From positions 1 to 64,000 of the forward strand of contig JANFNE010000008.1 of NCBI GenBank assembly GCA_024867545.1: 64,000 nt of DNA, in the 5' to 3' direction. Position 1 is the stretch's first letter. Each line of letters starts with the position of its first letter. The notes under the pieces were generated by a model that searched no databases, was not told the DNA's origin, and was given only the letters and a program-made list of their open reading frames with translations. Both the position numbers and the translations under genes were made by a program. Shown here piece by piece: positions 1 to 10,452 of this stretch. This stretch comes from Phytopythium helicoides (Eukaryota > Oomycota > Peronosporomycetes > Pythiales > Pythiaceae).

Positions 1-3000
1 TTCACATCGCGACCAATACCAGCACCAATCACCTCCAGCATGTACGTCGCAGGGTTGTACTGAGGACGGATCTCCTCCGTGCCGGGAATCGACGCAAAGT
101 ACTCCAGCATCGTCACAGAGTCCTTGCCGAGGTCACCGAAGTAAGCGGTAAAGCCACCACGCTGAAGAAGCAAAAGACCATCGAACAGCTCGAAGATCGA
201 GATACTAGGCTGATGGATCGTGCAAAGCACAGTACGACCAGTGCGAGCAATCGACTGCACACCACGCATCACAATCAGAGCCGACCGAGCATCCAGACCA
301 CTCGTGGGCTCATCCAGGAACAGGATACTGGGGTTCGCAACCACCTCCACACCGATCGTCACGCGTTTCTTCTGCTCCACAGACAGGTTCATCACCAAGT
401 TGTGAGAGATGGGTGTCAACTCCAGCAGATCCAGTGTCTCGTGCACAAGGTTCATGCGCTCCTCCTCCGTGAAGTTAGGCGGCAGACGCAGGTTCGCAGA
501 GAACACGAGTGCCTCATAGATCGTCGCGGCCTCCGAGTGGATATCCATCTGTTCGCAGTACGCTGTGATGCGGCTGAAGTTGGCAGGGTTCTTGGGTTCA
601 CCGTTCACAATGATGTCACCAACAATGCGGCCGCCAGTCTTGCGGCCAGCAATCACGTCCATCAGCGTCGTCTTACCGGCACCCGTTGATCCCATGAGAG
701 CAACCATCTTGCCAGGCTCGAAGTGAGCGGTGATTTCGTGAAGCAGCTGCTTCTCCTCGCCCGACGGCAGGGTGACGTAGTAGTCGAGGTCCTTGATGCA
801 CAGGTTTGCAGGCACGAACGGAAGACCTCCACCGCGTGGGCGACCACTATCTGCAGGAGCGCTCGGGGTGTTGACCTCAACGTAGACCTGATCTCCATCC
901 TCGTCATCCGAGTTGGACTTTGCCGTTACACCAAGGTGCTTCTCGTAGCGAATGAAGTGCAGAGCAAGTGCGTTGAGACCAGTAAAGACCAAATAGTATC
1001 CGAGTAGGATGCCAACGCCGAACCACAGGTATCCCTTGCCCTGTGTAATCGAGAAACTCAGCAGCTTCGTGTGGCCAGCTCCGCCGGAGTAGCGGCTAGC
1101 GTTGAACTCCAGCAGCATTACACTACGCAGTGCCCATGACAGAGGGTTGAACCAGTACATCCAGATCCAGTAGTCCGGGATCAGCTCCGCGAGGATGATG
1201 TTACCCGAGAACAGCAGGAAGAAACTCACAGAGATACCAGCGCAAGCCTGTGCAAAGGTAATGCTCGGCGAGATCGAACTCAGCAGCGTCATGTAGGCAC
1301 CAATCGCGTGCTGGAACGCCACTAGAATCAGCAGGTACACAATGTACTGCACGAACGTACGGGTGAGGCCGCTCATGAAGTAGAAGAACGTGCCCAGAAT
1401 CAGTGCAACTGACAGGTTCACTGGAATCTGCACCACACTCTCGGCAATCGAGTATGACATCGTCCGAAAGAAGTTGCGCGATCGCTGCTTGTAAAACACA
1501 TTTCGCAGCTGGAAGCAAATCGTGATCTGCTGCCATGCCTGACGCTGGAAGACGGCGATACTGAAGAACATCATGCGAAGGTAGTACTTCGAGCTGACCT
1601 CATAGAAGATCATGCCAAGGATCAATCCGACAATCAAAGCTTCGAACAGTTTACCCCACAGCAGCGGTCGGTCACGAAGCCAAATCGTCTTCTGACGGTT
1701 CAGCAGAAGCTTCGTGCTCGGCCAGAAAGCGAGACCGAACTCCGACTTCTGCTTTGAGCGAGCCAGGTTCGCCACACTCTTCGCCTTGATGAAGTCCTCT
1801 GGGTTCTCGAACGAGTGCTCATTGAAACCCTTACTGATCGCCTCGTGTGTCTTCTTGAAAATGCTCGACTGACAGAAAAGGTTGTTAAAGTCCTCTGATG
1901 TTACGGCAAGGTTCTCGACAGGAACGATGCCGTTCGCATACTGGCGACCACGACCCGACGTCACCTCGATGAGGAAGTCGGCAGGGTCCGTACGCGGCGG
2001 GCAAGTGAAACCACGCTCGTGGAAGTAGTCCAGAATTTCAGTGCGCGGACCATGGTACAGCAGGTGTCCTTCGTTGACCATCAGGATATCGTCGAACAGC
2101 TCCACCACCTCAGGTGTCGGCTGCAGCAACGCAACAATCGATGAACCACCAAGCGTGCGGCACCACGTGCGCAGCGACTTCATGATGTCGAACGTCGCAG
2201 CAGAATCGAGACCCGTCGAGATCTCGTCACACAGGAACAGGCTCTGACCTCCCACAAGCATTTCGCCCACAGTCACACGCTTGCGCTCACCGCCACTCAC
2301 ACCACGCAGCAGCGCATCACCAACAACGGTGTCCGAACAGTTCATCAGACCAAGAATATGGATGAACAGCTCCGTGCGCAGCGCAGCAATGTCACGCATC
2401 TCCTCTGGCTGGTTGTCCGGCAGTCCGTTCATACACAGGTCAGCGAACTTGAACGTCTCGCGCACTGTGAGCGTCGGGATGTGGTTGTCCGTCTGGTCGA
2501 CAAGACCCACAAGCTTGATCAGGTCGATCTGGTCGCCGCGGAGACCCGAGTACGTGATCTCGCCACCGACGTTCTTCTTGTCCAGCTTGCCAGCCAGCGC
2601 CTTGAGGAACGTCGACTTGCCCGCACCAGGGTTGGCAAGGATAAGCGTCATCGAGCCAGGCTTGATGATGCCGCTCATGGGGTGCAGCACGTCCTTGGTG
2701 ACCGTCGCCGGGCGGTTCCACGGCGTGAGCACCTTGCGCATGTAGGATCCAACCGTGCCGTCCTTGCTGGCTTCCGCCGGGACCTGCACCGAGAAGCTGA
2801 GGTTCTCGAAGCGCACCTCGGGCGTGGGCAGCTGCAGGTTGATCTTGCGCGAGAGGTGGTTGAACTTCTTGTAGAAGCGTTCGAGTCCGCCCGAGAGCAT
2901 GTTGTCGAGGTTGTCAGCGCGCAGCGTCGAGTAGCGCGACGTCAGGTCGTCATCGCGGTGCGTGTACGGGTCCTGGATGGACCGGAAGTTGAGCGACTTG

Positions 3001-3095
3001 TACACGGCGGGCACCTCGGCGTCGGCCTCGGAGCGCAGCAACCCCGAGCGCGACGCCTCATCCTCCGAGCGCAGCAGTCCCGCCTTGTCCCCCAT
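1..3095 (-). CDS. Full-size ABC transporter, ABCG/PDR type (C-terminus beyond window)
   Basis: ATP-driven plasma-membrane exporter of the pleiotropic drug resistance class; such pumps usually export hydrophobic compounds. About 1031 residues are visible in one open frame without introns, from an ATG at 3095-3093 down to base 1, where the gene leaves the window. Domain order is NBD1, TMD1, NBD2, start of TMD2. Walker A of NBD1 is NPGAGKS (Lys near residue 160) with signature VSGGERKRVTVGE; Walker A of NBD2 is GSTGAGKT (Lys near 808) with the degenerate signature LSVEQKKRVTIGVE followed by LFLDEPTSGLDARSA, as usual in plant and fungal PDR pumps. TMD1 contains several hydrophobic helices. A full member is about 1350-1400 residues, so roughly a quarter is missing off the left edge. 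Family assignment is firm; substrate is unknown. Confidence 0.95.
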   Translation of the reverse strand, partial: MGDKAGLLRSEDEASRSGLLRSEADAEVPAVYKSLNFRSIQDPYTHRDDDLTSRYSTLRADNLDNMLSGGLERFYKKFNHLSRKINLQLPTPEVRFENLSFSVQVPAEASKDGTVGSYMRKVLTPWNRPATVTKDVLHPMSGIIKPGSMTLILANPGAGKSTFLKALAGKLDKKNVGGEITYSGLRGDQIDLIKLVGLVDQTDNHIPTLTVRETFKFADLCMNGLPDNQPEEMRDIAALRTELFIHILGLMNCSDTVVGDALLRGVSGGERKRVTVGEMLVGGQSLFLCDEISTGLDSAATFDIMKSLRTWCRTLGGSSIVALLQPTPEVVELFDDILMVNEGHLLYHGPRTEILDYFHERGFTCPPRTDPADFLIEVTSGRGRQYANGIVPVENLAVTSEDFNNLFCQSSIFKKTHEAISKGFNEHSFENPEDFIKAKSVANLARSKQKSEFGLAFWPSTKLLLNRQKTIWLRDRPLLWGKLFEALIVGLILGMIFYEVSSKYYLRMMFFSIAVFQRQAWQQITICFQLRNVFYKQRSRNFFRTMSYSIAESVVQIPVNLSVALILGTFFYFMSGLTRTFVQYIVYLLILVAFQHAIGAYMTLLSSISPSITFAQACAGISVSFFLLFSGNIILAELIPDYWIWMYWFNPLSWALRSVMLLEFNASRYSGGAGHTKLLSFSITQGKGYLWFGVGILLGYYLVFTGLNALALHFIRYEKHLGVTAKSNSDDEDGDQVYVEVNTPSAPADSGRPRGGGLPFVPANLCIKDLDYYVTLPSGEEKQLLHEITAHFEPGKMVALMGSTGAGKTTLMDVIAGRKTGGRIVGDIIVNGEPKNPANFSRITAYCEQMDIHSEAATIYEALVFSANLRLPPNFTEEERMNLVHETLDLLELTPISHNLVMNLSVEQKKRVTIGVEVVANPSILFLDEPTSGLDARSALIVMRGVQSIARTGRTVLCTIHQPSISIFELFDGLLLLQRGGFTAYFGDLGKDSVTMLEYFASIPGTEEIRPQYNPATYMLEVIGAGIGRDV

Positions 3096-3898
3096 GGTTT
3101 CCCGTCGGGCCGCTGGTTGCCCTTTGGTTGCCCTTTCCAGGATAAGAAGACGGGCGGAGACTTGCCGTCGGCGAGGCGAATTCCAAAGTGAAGCAAGTGG
3201 CGGCCCTGGCGGCGGGGAAAAGTGTTCGAAAGGATGTTAACGGTTCATAACGGACGACGCGTTGGAGGAGTCGCGGTGGAACTCACTTGGAGTTTGTATG
3301 CCGCTCGAAGAGGCAGGCGGAAACGCCTGAGAGCGAGATACCACTTCAACTTGAACACATACTGGAGGCAAGATGTTTGGGCCGTTGCGAATTGGTGTGC
3401 GCCACACTACGATCTTTAAGAGACGTGACTGCCTGGCTGGCTGCGGATCGTTTCCACAGCCATCGAGTGGGTAGCGAGGCTGTGCTGGACTCTGCTGCCA
3501 CTGATTACCAACCAGCTGCGCGATGATAGGAGTCTGCTTCGGCTCAGGGCGGATCCGGGATCGTTACGATGGCGACGCAACTCCCAGTGGCGACGGCAAT
3601 GGCATGCACGTGGTGCACCGCCCTCTCGCAGTGCAGAGAACGATGCGTCGGTGTCCTTACGACTGGTGCCACAGGTTGTTCGTGGTGGTCGAGTATCTTC
3701 GTGATGGTCTTTGTTGCGAGTTACTGTTCACAGAGCTCAAACATTCGCTTCTGTTGGGTGCGCGACGATCGCATCGGAAATCTCACTACTGAGCTGTACT
3801 GGTCATGGTCGCCTAACGCGTTCACGATCTTTCGCTGTGAGATTTACAAGTTTGCATCTTGGTGACATCACGCACAACGTGCGGTAGGTTCCAAGTCG
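3096..3898. other. Intergenic, 5' flank of the ABC transporter
   Basis: No convincing gene. Short open frames occur on both strands but none shows a recognisable motif or steady codon bias. The first few hundred bases should hold the transporter promoter. The remainder may be further decayed sequence belonging to the pseudogene that follows. Confidence 0.5.
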
Positions 3899-5481
3899 TT
3901 GCACTGCACGTTGAAGTCTAGTGGTGCCAGTACTGGCAGGGACGACGTGCTGTCAGACTTGCGGAACCGAGCCAACTGGCGAATAGTGGATCTAGCGTAC
4001 GCTGTGCCTTCCATCGGGTACGACTTGATGAATGCCACGGAGCTATACCGCCAGGTCGTCAACATCCGCGCCTTACTCCGATAGACTATCTGCCGAATTT
4101 TCTACCGGGAAGTGTTTCTACAATCCAACCAAGGAGTGAGTGAGGAAAGAAATTTGGTGACGGTATTAATGAAGAATTCATGACGCTTGCATGACGGAGG
4201 ATTGCATGTCGACGAACAGCAGTGTAATCTGGTGGCGTTGCAATCTACACTGAGTCGGCCGCAACAGCTGAGATAGAAGCAGCACTGCACTCTCCATCGA
4301 ACGTTTGTGACACGGGATTGCATCAACCACCAGAGTAGCTATGGAAGGTTGCTTGATAGGAAGTCTTTGTATGATGACTACCTGGGGGTACACCATCGCT
4401 TCTAGCTCAACTCCAGCCTGTTCGAGGATTTCGCCCGTCTTGTCGATGAGTCCAATGAAAGGAAGCAGCTCATTTCGGAACCCCGGTTCCCGACCAAGCT
4501 GAGATAGCGACACTCGAAGAGAAGTCCTGGAGAAGCTTGACAAGCTCATTGCTGCAGTGGAAGGTCAAACATGAGTTATCGACGACATGAAGACGGTGAT
4601 TACTGGACGATTGGATAGAGCTCTGTTCGAATCTTTCCGATTGTCAGAGATCACGCTAACTGACGAGAAAATCATTCTGCGAAAGCTCGGTCATGAGCGA
4701 CTCGAAATCAGGCTTGTGGAAGGCTCCATCGGTCCTGACGACTCGGACATCTTATCATACCTGTGGCGTGGGCGTAAAGAGCCGTCACAGGCATTTCTCT
4801 AACGAAGGCACGTTCGCACGTTCGTTCCCACAGTCAGCGACCAGATGGAGATAGCAACTCATCGCCCCGAGTTCAAACTCAGTGCTCACATGGATCGTCA
4901 CCAACTTCCATTCCGTGGGATAATTGACATGTTGATCCTCGCAGATGCTGGCGAGGAGAGCTGGTCACTCGGGAACGCATATGTTGCCGTGGAACTGAAG
5001 AAATCCATGACTTCAACCAACTTGTCCGTCGATGCGCAGGCTATCGGTCAACTCATCGTCCTCGACCATTATGCTAACGACCCCGTTTTCGCTATCTCAA
5101 CCGATATGGGAGATCACTGGAACTTCTACTGGCTCGCCCTTTGCCCGGGAACCGACGGAGCTGGTCGAAGAGTTTGCGTCCTCAAGATTGAAGGTTTCAG
5201 ACTGGGAGTCGCAGTTCTGAAAGCGATTGTCAATGGAGATGATATCTCTTCGCTAGTGACTGGAAGATGCTCCTGCAACGCGGGTGCCAGCGCTCATACA
5301 GTGCAAAAGCTGTGTGAGGTGGAGCTAGTCACTTTTGCAAGCCCAGGTCAATCAACGCACCGGGCTCTCGGCGGCTGTGCAGTTGGCTGATCTTCCGCCT
5401 GCTACAATGGAGGACATTAACAACAACGAGGAAGAAGATGGTGAAGACACCCCAATGGATCCATCTGACTCCTCGAGGTAA
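3899..5481 (+). pseudogene. Decayed gene with Crinkler/PD-(D/E)XK-like C-terminal region
   Basis: Coding-like pieces run left to right in shifting frames and are broken by several stops and frameshifts. Pieces include about 4520-4802 (coiled-looking, charged), 4845 to about 5330 and an acidic tail ending at a stop at 5479-5481. The 4845 piece has the order RGIIDMLIL, then YVAVELKKS, then DAQAIGQLIVLDHYANDPVFA, then TDMGDHWNFYWL. This is the layout of the restriction-endonuclease-like (PD-(D/E)XK) domains found at the C-terminus of oomycete Crinkler effectors, where the D and E-x-K residues are catalytic. No LxLFLAK-type N-terminus or signal peptide was found. If the relationship is right, this is a dead effector-family copy; the family name is inference. 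Confidence 0.5.
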
Positions 5482-5996
5482 TGTGCGAAGAGAAAATTGA
5501 CGAGGCAGCTGACGTGGCAACTTTGCTGTGGCGTTCAAACCCCAACCAAGCGTTCCGTGATTCTGAGAAACGAATGATAGATCGGCAATATTGCAGCGAC
5601 TGTCAGTGTGAGCTGCTTACAATTTGTCTGATGTGCGTGGCAGCGACGATTTGTGATCAGCAGCGTCATTGAGTGAGGTGACGAGCGATTTGAAACTCTT
5701 CATCGCTCATCTTTCAATCGTGTCGCTGCCAGATTTCGACCTTCAACAATCGACCTCCATCTCAACCTCTTGACAACGCTAGCAGATCCGTCCTCGATGC
5801 TCAACAGCCATCGCGTCCATCCTGTCAGCCATTTCTCCGCCTCCGTCATTCACGTCGTACCTCAATCGCAACATCAGCACCTGCATGATGCAGTGCATCA
5901 GCTGAAAGTGAGAGATCATCAGTTCTCATTTCTCAAAAGCTCTCCTTCTGGCCAATCAAATCAATCAAATCCTCCAAGTTGCCTCCGCTCGTCGAC
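5482..5996. promoter_or_regulatory. Intergenic, 5' flank of Dim1 gene with a CCAAT box
   Basis: No gene is evident in these 515 bases. A CCAAT motif at 5952-5956 sits about 45 bases upstream of the Dim1 start codon and is followed by a short AATCAAATCAATCAAAT run. No TATA box was recognised. The promoter role is inferred from position. Confidence 0.4.
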
Positions 5997-7373
5997 ATGC
6001 TTGCCATGCGCCGCCTCCCCCGCGCGCTCTCGGCGCTCCCCGCACGCTCCACAGCGCTCGCACGCGCTCTTCCAGGTCTCCAGCAGGTTCTGCAGCCGCT
6101 TACGTTTCCATCGCCGCCTCTCCGGCGCCTCAGCGCAGCCAGGAAGGCGAGCAACGTAGCGCGCGTCCGCGGCACGCCGCACCTCAAGCGCAAGCTCGGC
6201 CAGCACCTGCTGGTGTCGGACGAGATCCTGGATCGCATCGTGGCCGCCGCTGAGCTTCCTGAGCTGCTCAACGTGAATAAGCAGAGCAGCGGTGAAGACG
6301 CCAAGCTGCGCGTGCTCGAGATCGGTCCGGGGACGGGAAACCTGACGTCGGCGCTGCTCAACGCCGCGCCACATGTGCACGTGCACGCGGTTGAGTTCGA
6401 CGCGCGCATGGTTGAGCGTTTGCAAGAGCGGTTTGGGGATGAGGGGGGTGAGGTGAAGAACCTGGAGGGCGCTGATGGAGCTGTCGTGACGCGCATCAGC
6501 GACCGACTGACAGTCGAGCAGGGAGACTTTGAGCAGTTTGAGTTCTCCAAGGCGTCGGAGGAAGATGAGCAGGGCTTCGACGCGTGCGTGGCCAACATCC
6601 CGTACCAGCTCTCATCTATCATTGTGTCTCGGTTGACCACGTACATGCACCGCTACCCGTCGACCATGCGCTGCGCTGTGCTGCTCGTGCAAGAGGAGTT
6701 TGCGAGGCGGCTCCTGGCAAGGTGAGCATCTGCAAAAGGCTGTTGCACTGATAATGATGAGTATGCTAATGATGTGGATGCAATGGGTGAAGGCCGGGGG
6801 AGCAGAACTACAGTCGCCTGAGTGTCAACACTGCGCTGATCGCGGATGTCGAGTCGGTCGTACCAGTGCCCCGCGGTCTCTTTATGCCTCCGCCCAAAGT
6901 CGACTCACGAGTCATCAAGCTCACTCCTCGAGACGACGCAAGTGATTCGGGCAGTGGAAACTCGCTTCTTCGCGAGTTTGAATCTCTTACGAGTGACCCA
7001 CTCTTCTTTCAGGTATGTTTGCTAAAGTCTTGATGCAATGGTCGTCCAATGAGTCTAACTGCTCGCCATATCACAACAGCGCTTTGACGCACTTCTCCGT
7101 GTGTGCTTCCTTCGCAAAAACAAAACTCTGCGAGCACTGCTTACGTCTCGCTCGGCTCGTGTGGTATACGATCTAGACTCATCGCTACTACCCCACGCTG
7201 CTGATGACGATGGACGCGTGACTATGGCGTGTGAGAAAGCACTTGAAGCATGCGCGCTGACAGCCAGCCGCGCTGTGCAAGTGCCTGTCTCACAGTTCCT
7301 CATGCTGCAACACGAGCTAAAGGTGCGCGGCGTGACACTCCGCCCGAGCGACACTCGTCACTTCCGTGATTGA
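5997..7373 (+). CDS. rRNA adenine N6,N6-dimethyltransferase, KsgA/Dim1 type, probably mitochondrial
   Basis: Transfers methyl groups from S-adenosylmethionine to two adjacent adenines in the 3' hairpin of small-subunit rRNA. Three exons, 5997-6721, 6793-7012 and 7080-7373, joined by GT-AG introns of 71 and 67 nt, give about 412 residues. The SAM-binding motif EIGPGTGNLT starts near residue 108 and the catalytic NIPY motif near residue 200; RLLARPGEQNYSRLSVNT is completed across the first intron, and LLRVCFLRKNKTL opens the last exon, as in eukaryotic Dim1. The first ATG of the frame is at 5997. The N-terminal 55-60 residues are rich in Arg, Ala, Leu and Ser with almost no acid, like a mitochondrial presequence, which suggests the organellar paralog (compare plant DIM1B). 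Location is inference; enzyme class is firm. Confidence 0.9.
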
Positions 7374-7731
7374 ACGATAGTAATGTCATCCATTCTGGGA
7401 GAAGTGAAAAACGAGAAATACACTGTGCTGTTGAGTGTTCTGGAAGCAGTCACTGTACTTTCTTCTTGAGTGTTGTCGTCTACTACAAAAGGTTCTAGCT
7501 ACCTACTATCATTGAAAGCACGAAAATGAGAGGTCATGCACACTTCTCTTTCCCACTTGCTCACAGCCCTCGAACAGATCCATTCATTGGACGTGAGCTG
7601 GGAGGCAGACAGCGTACTACGGATGCTGCAACGTCATCATCAAATAGAAGGAGCAGGCAGCAGCAGCAGCTTCTTGCCGCGCTGCACAATGATATAAGCG
7701 CGCGTGCTTCTTTGAAGACGCACGCGAATAA
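7374..7731. other. Intergenic between convergent genes
   Basis: These 358 bases separate the 3' ends of the Dim1 gene and of the disordered-protein gene on the other strand. They presumably hold both 3' untranslated regions. I see no RNA gene, repeat or clear hairpin here. Confidence 0.5.
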
Positions 7732-9081
7732 TTACGGGCTCGCAGGTGCCGCTGCTTGTAATCGAAAGCTGCTGCTGCTAGAAGAGCTGGGGCTGCTCGG
7801 GTGGTTTTCGCTGGCCTTTTGGCGCTTTACACGGTGCCGCAGGTGCCGAATGAGCAAAATGTCGTCGTCCTCCAGCGTCGGCGACTCGCTTTCGCTGTCG
7901 TCACCGATGGATCCAGAAACTGGGCGAGGACGTTTGACTAGGTTTTTGCTGGCAATTCGACTTGTGCTCTCTGGAGAGCTAGAGCCCAGCTTGTTTGCAT
8001 TTGACGTGCGAAAGCTGGACCCTTCGCTCGCGGTGGGAGACGTCGGCTGTGACGATACCTTCGACTTCCGAGAAATAACCTTCAAAAAGTTGTCACCTAC
8101 TTCACGAACCTTCTGTTTCTTGACGCTCGGATACGCGTCGTGGGTAAAAGGCGATGCATGGGAAACATGGCGCTCGGGGCTAATGCTGCCTTCGCTTGGG
8201 GTCGAGCTCACGTGGGTGTGGAGTCCAAATGGAGCCCGGCGTTTACGTCCGTGCCGGTGACTTGCCGGAGGAGTGGATGCGTTTACGTTCGTAGGTCGCG
8301 TAGTTGCGCGAGGAGATCGGGTCGCGTCTAGATTCTCTCCTGTGCTGGAGCTTGGCACCCCGATATCTGAGCCATCGGTGTTGCCAGCTGCAGCTGAGAT
8401 CGACACCTTGTCGATGCGCTGGCACAGTGACAGAGAGGATAAATTAAGGTGCTTCTCCACATCCTTCTCTCCAACAGCGGTTGCACGCCGGTTCTCAACC
8501 TCGCTGTCTGGCTTTGAGGCCTCACTTGCTTTGGCCGGAACGTCGGCACTTTCTGTCTTCATCTCTTCGATTGTTGTCTCGGCTACTTCTTCAGTCTCTT
8601 GATGAGCCACTGCTGGCGTCTTCTCCTCGTCGGCTGGCGCGTCCTGGTCAGCAGGGGAGCGGTCTTCTGTGCCCTCCGACGAAGATGGGGACGAAGAGGA
8701 CGCCGACGAGTCCTCGTCGCCGTCGCTGGGCACCGAGATGCGCTGCATCTTTCGCGTGAGCTCCTCGATGGCGGCGAACGAGTCCATGCCCTTGCGCTTG
8801 AGTCTTCCGAGCTCCTGCTTGACGATGAGCGCGCGCACGGCGTCGTCGTGATTCATCTGGAACTGGCGCATGACGCCGCGCACGGCGGCGGGCTCGGGCG
8901 GGTCGGTGGACTCGACGATGCGGTGCAGCAGCATTCGCACCGCGTCCTCGCGCTTGACGCCGCGCGCCAGCAGCACCTGGAGCTCCTGCTTGACCACGCG
9001 CTGGAAGTAGCCCTGCGCGTCCGCCATCTTGGCCGACGCGAACGCGCGCGTCGCGCCCGCGCGAGCTGGAGCGGGCTCCAT
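7732..9081 (-). CDS. Uncharacterised protein with helical N-terminus and long disordered tail
   Basis: Single-exon frame of 449 residues; family not recognised. Residues about 20-115 form a Leu/Ala/Arg-rich helical region with two related short stretches (LLARGVKREDAVRMLLHRI and FQMNHDDAVRALIVKQEL), loosely reminiscent of UBA-like helical bundles, though I would not assign the fold. The rest is low-complexity, rich in Ser, Glu, Asp, Thr and Pro, with two basic patches (GRKRRAP and HRVKRQKA) that could be nuclear signals. The first ATG is at 9081; a second in-frame ATG at 9027 opens MADAQGYFQ and may be the real start. It is divergent from centrin across a 571-base spacer. A nuclear regulatory or scaffold role is speculation. 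Confidence 0.7.
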   Translation of the reverse strand: MEPAPARAGATRAFASAKMADAQGYFQRVVKQELQVLLARGVKREDAVRMLLHRIVESTDPPEPAAVRGVMRQFQMNHDDAVRALIVKQELGRLKRKGMDSFAAIEELTRKMQRISVPSDGDEDSSASSSSPSSSEGTEDRSPADQDAPADEEKTPAVAHQETEEVAETTIEEMKTESADVPAKASEASKPDSEVENRRATAVGEKDVEKHLNLSSLSLCQRIDKVSISAAAGNTDGSDIGVPSSSTGENLDATRSPRATTRPTNVNASTPPASHRHGRKRRAPFGLHTHVSSTPSEGSISPERHVSHASPFTHDAYPSVKKQKVREVGDNFLKVISRKSKVSSQPTSPTASEGSSFRTSNANKLGSSSPESTSRIASKNLVKRPRPVSGSIGDDSESESPTLEDDDILLIRHLRHRVKRQKASENHPSSPSSSSSSSFRLQAAAPASP

Positions 9082-9652
9082 GTGCGTGGGCGACTCCGCT
9101 AATTATATGACGGTGGCTTGCGGCGCTAATAGCTCGGGCCCTGCGATGAGCTAGGAGCCGGGAGTGGGCTCGTTGGGCAGCGGGGGAGCAGGAGAGGCGA
9201 GTGGCGAGGGGGCGAGCGCCGCGGGCGTCCGCTGGGGCGTCAGGGCGCGGCTGCAGCAAGCGAAGTCGCGAGTGGAGATGGCCCGGCTGGAAGGGCCGGC
9301 GAGAATGGCGAGAAGGAGGTGATGCACCAAACTGACTGAGCGTTTGTATGCTCTTTTCCGTCAAAAAGTCGCATTCTGATTTTGATGGTTTATAGAAGTG
9401 ACTCTGCGATTGTATAGTCCGAACTGACACGATTCCGATCCCTCTGAAATTATAAATACAGAAACAGTCACACGCGCGAGGCAGTGACATCAACACCTTC
9501 CAGGGAGGTTTCATCTCGAGCCGACCGGACGTTGCCGAGCAAGGGACGCGAGGGGGCCTCACTCGACGCTCCGCAGCGCGCCAGCCGCAGCGCCAGCAGC
9601 TCCAGCAGCTTTCTCCAGGCCTCCAGGTCGTCCAGTTGTCCAGGCAGGCGAG
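9082..9652. promoter_or_regulatory. Divergent promoter region with TATA box before centrin
   Basis: The spacer lies between two head-to-head genes. A good TATA-like element, TATAAATA at 9451-9458, lies about 195 bases upstream of the centrin ATG. No comparable element was found close to the minus-strand gene. A long minus-strand open frame crosses this spacer but has no family features and appears to be a by-product of GC-rich composition. Confidence 0.5.
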
Positions 9653-10222
9653 ATGGCGCGGCGCATCTCGCAGAAGCGCAGCACCAAGACGTACGAGCGG
9701 CCGGGGCTGAGCGAGGAGGAGATCGAGGAGATCCGCGAGGCGTTCAACCTGTTCGACACGGACGGCAGCGGCACGATCGACCCGAAGGAGCTCAAGGCCG
9801 CCATGCAGTCGCTGGGCTTCGAGGCCAAGAACCAGACCATCTACCAGATGATCGGCGACATCGACAAGGACGGCTCCGGCAGCATCGACTTTGAGGAGTT
9901 CCTCGACATGATGACCGCCAAGATGGTGCGGTTCGCTCGATTGTGGGGTAGAGGGGAGTAGAGAGCGTGACTGCTGACCCGCTGGTGCCTGCAGAGTGAC
10001 AAGGACTCGCGCGAGGACATCCAGAAGGTGTTCAACCTGTTCGACGACGACCAGACGGGCAAGATCTCGCTGCGCAACCTCAAGCGCGTCGCCAAGGAGC
10101 TCGGGGAGACCATGACGGACGCCGAGCTGCTTGAGATGATCGAGCGCGCCGACACGGACCAAGACGGAGAGATCAACGCCGAGGAGTTCTACGCTATTAT
10201 GACCAAGAAGACGTTCACCTGA
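9653..10222 (+). CDS. Centrin (basal body/centriole EF-hand protein)
   Basis: Calcium-binding contractile protein of basal bodies and centrosomes, needed for flagellate zoospores and spindle poles. Exons 9653-9925 and 9995-10222 with a 69-nt GT-AG intron give 166 residues, the usual centrin length. The start [20 protein letters not shown] is the basic centrin-type leader. Four EF-hands follow: loop [12 protein letters not shown] is canonical, [12 protein letters not shown] canonical, [12 protein letters not shown] degenerate at the last position (Asn for Glu), and [12 protein letters not shown] canonical. It ends with the family-typical IMTKKTF tail. The intron reads open in part, so an unspliced message would end early at 9961. 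Very secure assignment. Confidence 0.96.
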
Positions 10223-10452
10223 GGTAGATCCGAGCTCTCCCCCCCATGCTGCGCCTGAAGCAGGAGCGGTTGGGGGGAACGCAAGGCTGCTGCATGTTCT
10301 CTCTCTTCATTTATACCATAGTCGTAGCAATCAACAGCGAGAAGGTGGCTCTTTGAGCGCCCCGCTTGTTTGTCCTCTTCTCGGCGTTGCAAGATCTCCA
10401 TCCGTGACCACCTCGACACCTCACACCAAATCTCTTCCTTACATCCACCCCA

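Noticed and set aside
8648..10162. 504-residue minus-strand frame across the disordered-protein gene, spacer and centrin
   Set aside because: It is antisense to centrin and in the wrong frame for the disordered-protein gene; Arg/Ala/Leu-rich composition arises from GC-rich third positions.
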